Assembly: GCF_013034685.1 (NCBI RefSeq)
Contig: NZ_WQGO01000008.1
Span: forward strand, 103,951-167,950
DNA length: 64,000 nucleotides
Source: Ruegeria lacuscaerulensis
GTDB taxonomy: Bacteria > Pseudomonadota > Alphaproteobacteria > Rhodobacterales > Rhodobacteraceae
Reading direction: 5' to 3'
Part shown: piece by piece, positions 63,783 through 64,000 of the stretch
Layout: every line of letters begins with the position of its first letter
Numbering within the stretch: position 1 is the first letter of the stretch
Made by a program: the position numbers and the translations under genes
Notes under the pieces: generated by a model
The model's database searches: none
Seen by the model: the letters and a program-made list of their open reading frames with translations, nothing else
What the model was told of the DNA's origin: nothing

Positions 63783-64000
63783 ATGATTAGCCCGGAACCT
63801 GATATTCGCACGACGGCAGCGAATGAGGGCTCTTTCCGTGGACTGTGAGTTCGGCCGCCTAAGAATTTCGATCCTTTGGCGAACGGCAGGTTTGATGGGC
63901 CGCAGCGCAGCGTCGGCGTGCTATAACCAATGGCAGGAATGAGCCGATGTCGTTGAAAAAGTCGTTCGTTTTTGCGTCTTGGTGTTCTGCGTTGTCTATA
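63783..64000. other. Window-end intergenic sequence, possible IS-related scar
   Basis: No gene is visible. The sequence around 63950-63970 (GATGTCGTTGAAAAAGTCG) resembles ends of insertion sequences in this family of bacteria, but the window stops before this can be tested. Confidence 0.25.

Noticed and set aside
1..64000. CRISPR array, tRNA or rRNA gene, integrated prophage
   Set aside because: No regularly spaced repeats, cloverleaf-like tRNA sequence or phage structural genes were seen on reading the window.

Overview
The window looks like a chromosomal segment of a marine alphaproteobacterium of the Rhodobacteraceae (Roseobacter-type). The reasons are a sorbitol/mannitol ABC operon laid out like the smo/mtl locus of Rhodobacter sphaeroides, a betaine transporter paired with a GcvT-family protein, urease accessory ureG, many LysR/SDR/GMC/CoA-transferase catabolic genes, and moderately high GC. 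This assignment comes from gene content only. No rRNA, tRNA, CRISPR array or intact mobile element was seen.

Layout. 1-488: 3' part of ureG. 616-6566 (minus): a four-gene operon with a DUF1989-GcvT fusion followed by the substrate-binding protein, ATPase and permease of a glycine betaine-type ABC transporter. A divergent LacI regulator sits beyond a pair of 16-bp palindromes. 7.8-16.5 kb: redox and detoxification-like genes under LysR and AraC regulators (two SDRs, a quinone-oxidoreductase-like MDR, a Cys-nucleophile alpha/beta hydrolase, three NTF2-like proteins, a flavodoxin-fold reductase). 16.6-20.8 kb: two class III nucleotidyl cyclases flanking the remnant of a LysR gene. 21.2-28.6 kb: an AraC regulator, four SDRs, a flavin reductase, a LysR regulator and a luciferase-like flavin monooxygenase, suggesting a two-component monooxygenase pathway. 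28.6-29.35 kb: an apparently decayed stretch.

29.35-38.4 kb: polyol catabolism, with xylB diverging from a LacI regulator, smoEFGK, smoS and mtlK. The imported polyols would be oxidised by SmoS and MtlK, and xylulose phosphorylated by XylB. 38.6-42.5 kb (minus): a DUF3604 exported PHP-like hydrolase, a membrane-anchored PpiC isomerase and a HupE/UreJ-type membrane protein, which together are the best candidate here for an uncharacterised system. 43.2-46.5 kb: a SAM-cyclase-ATPase-TPR protein of about 1100 residues. 46.7-52 kb: a tandem class III CoA-transferase and a GMC (choline dehydrogenase-like) oxidoreductase with a divergent LysR regulator. 52.4-54.1 kb: a second Cys-nucleophile hydrolase and a divergent TetR regulator sharing two GTAAA-N8-TTTAC operators. 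54.4-57.5 kb (minus): TetR, an enolase-superfamily enzyme and two SDRs, all joined by 4-nt overlaps or closely spaced starts. 57.7-58.05 kb: an internally deleted IS5-type element. 58.2-61.7 kb: convergent aspT (aspartate:alanine exchanger) and aspD (aspartate 4-decarboxylase) with a 10-bp hairpin between them. 62.1-63.5 kb: an SSS-family symporter. 63.66-63.78 kb: another IS5-type transposase fragment near the window edge.

Overall this is an accessory, solute-scavenging region: three or four transport systems, nine SDRs, ten apparently intact local regulators plus one decayed LysR, and three cyclases. Functional statements are inferred from family membership and context. Operator calls are palindromes read by eye.
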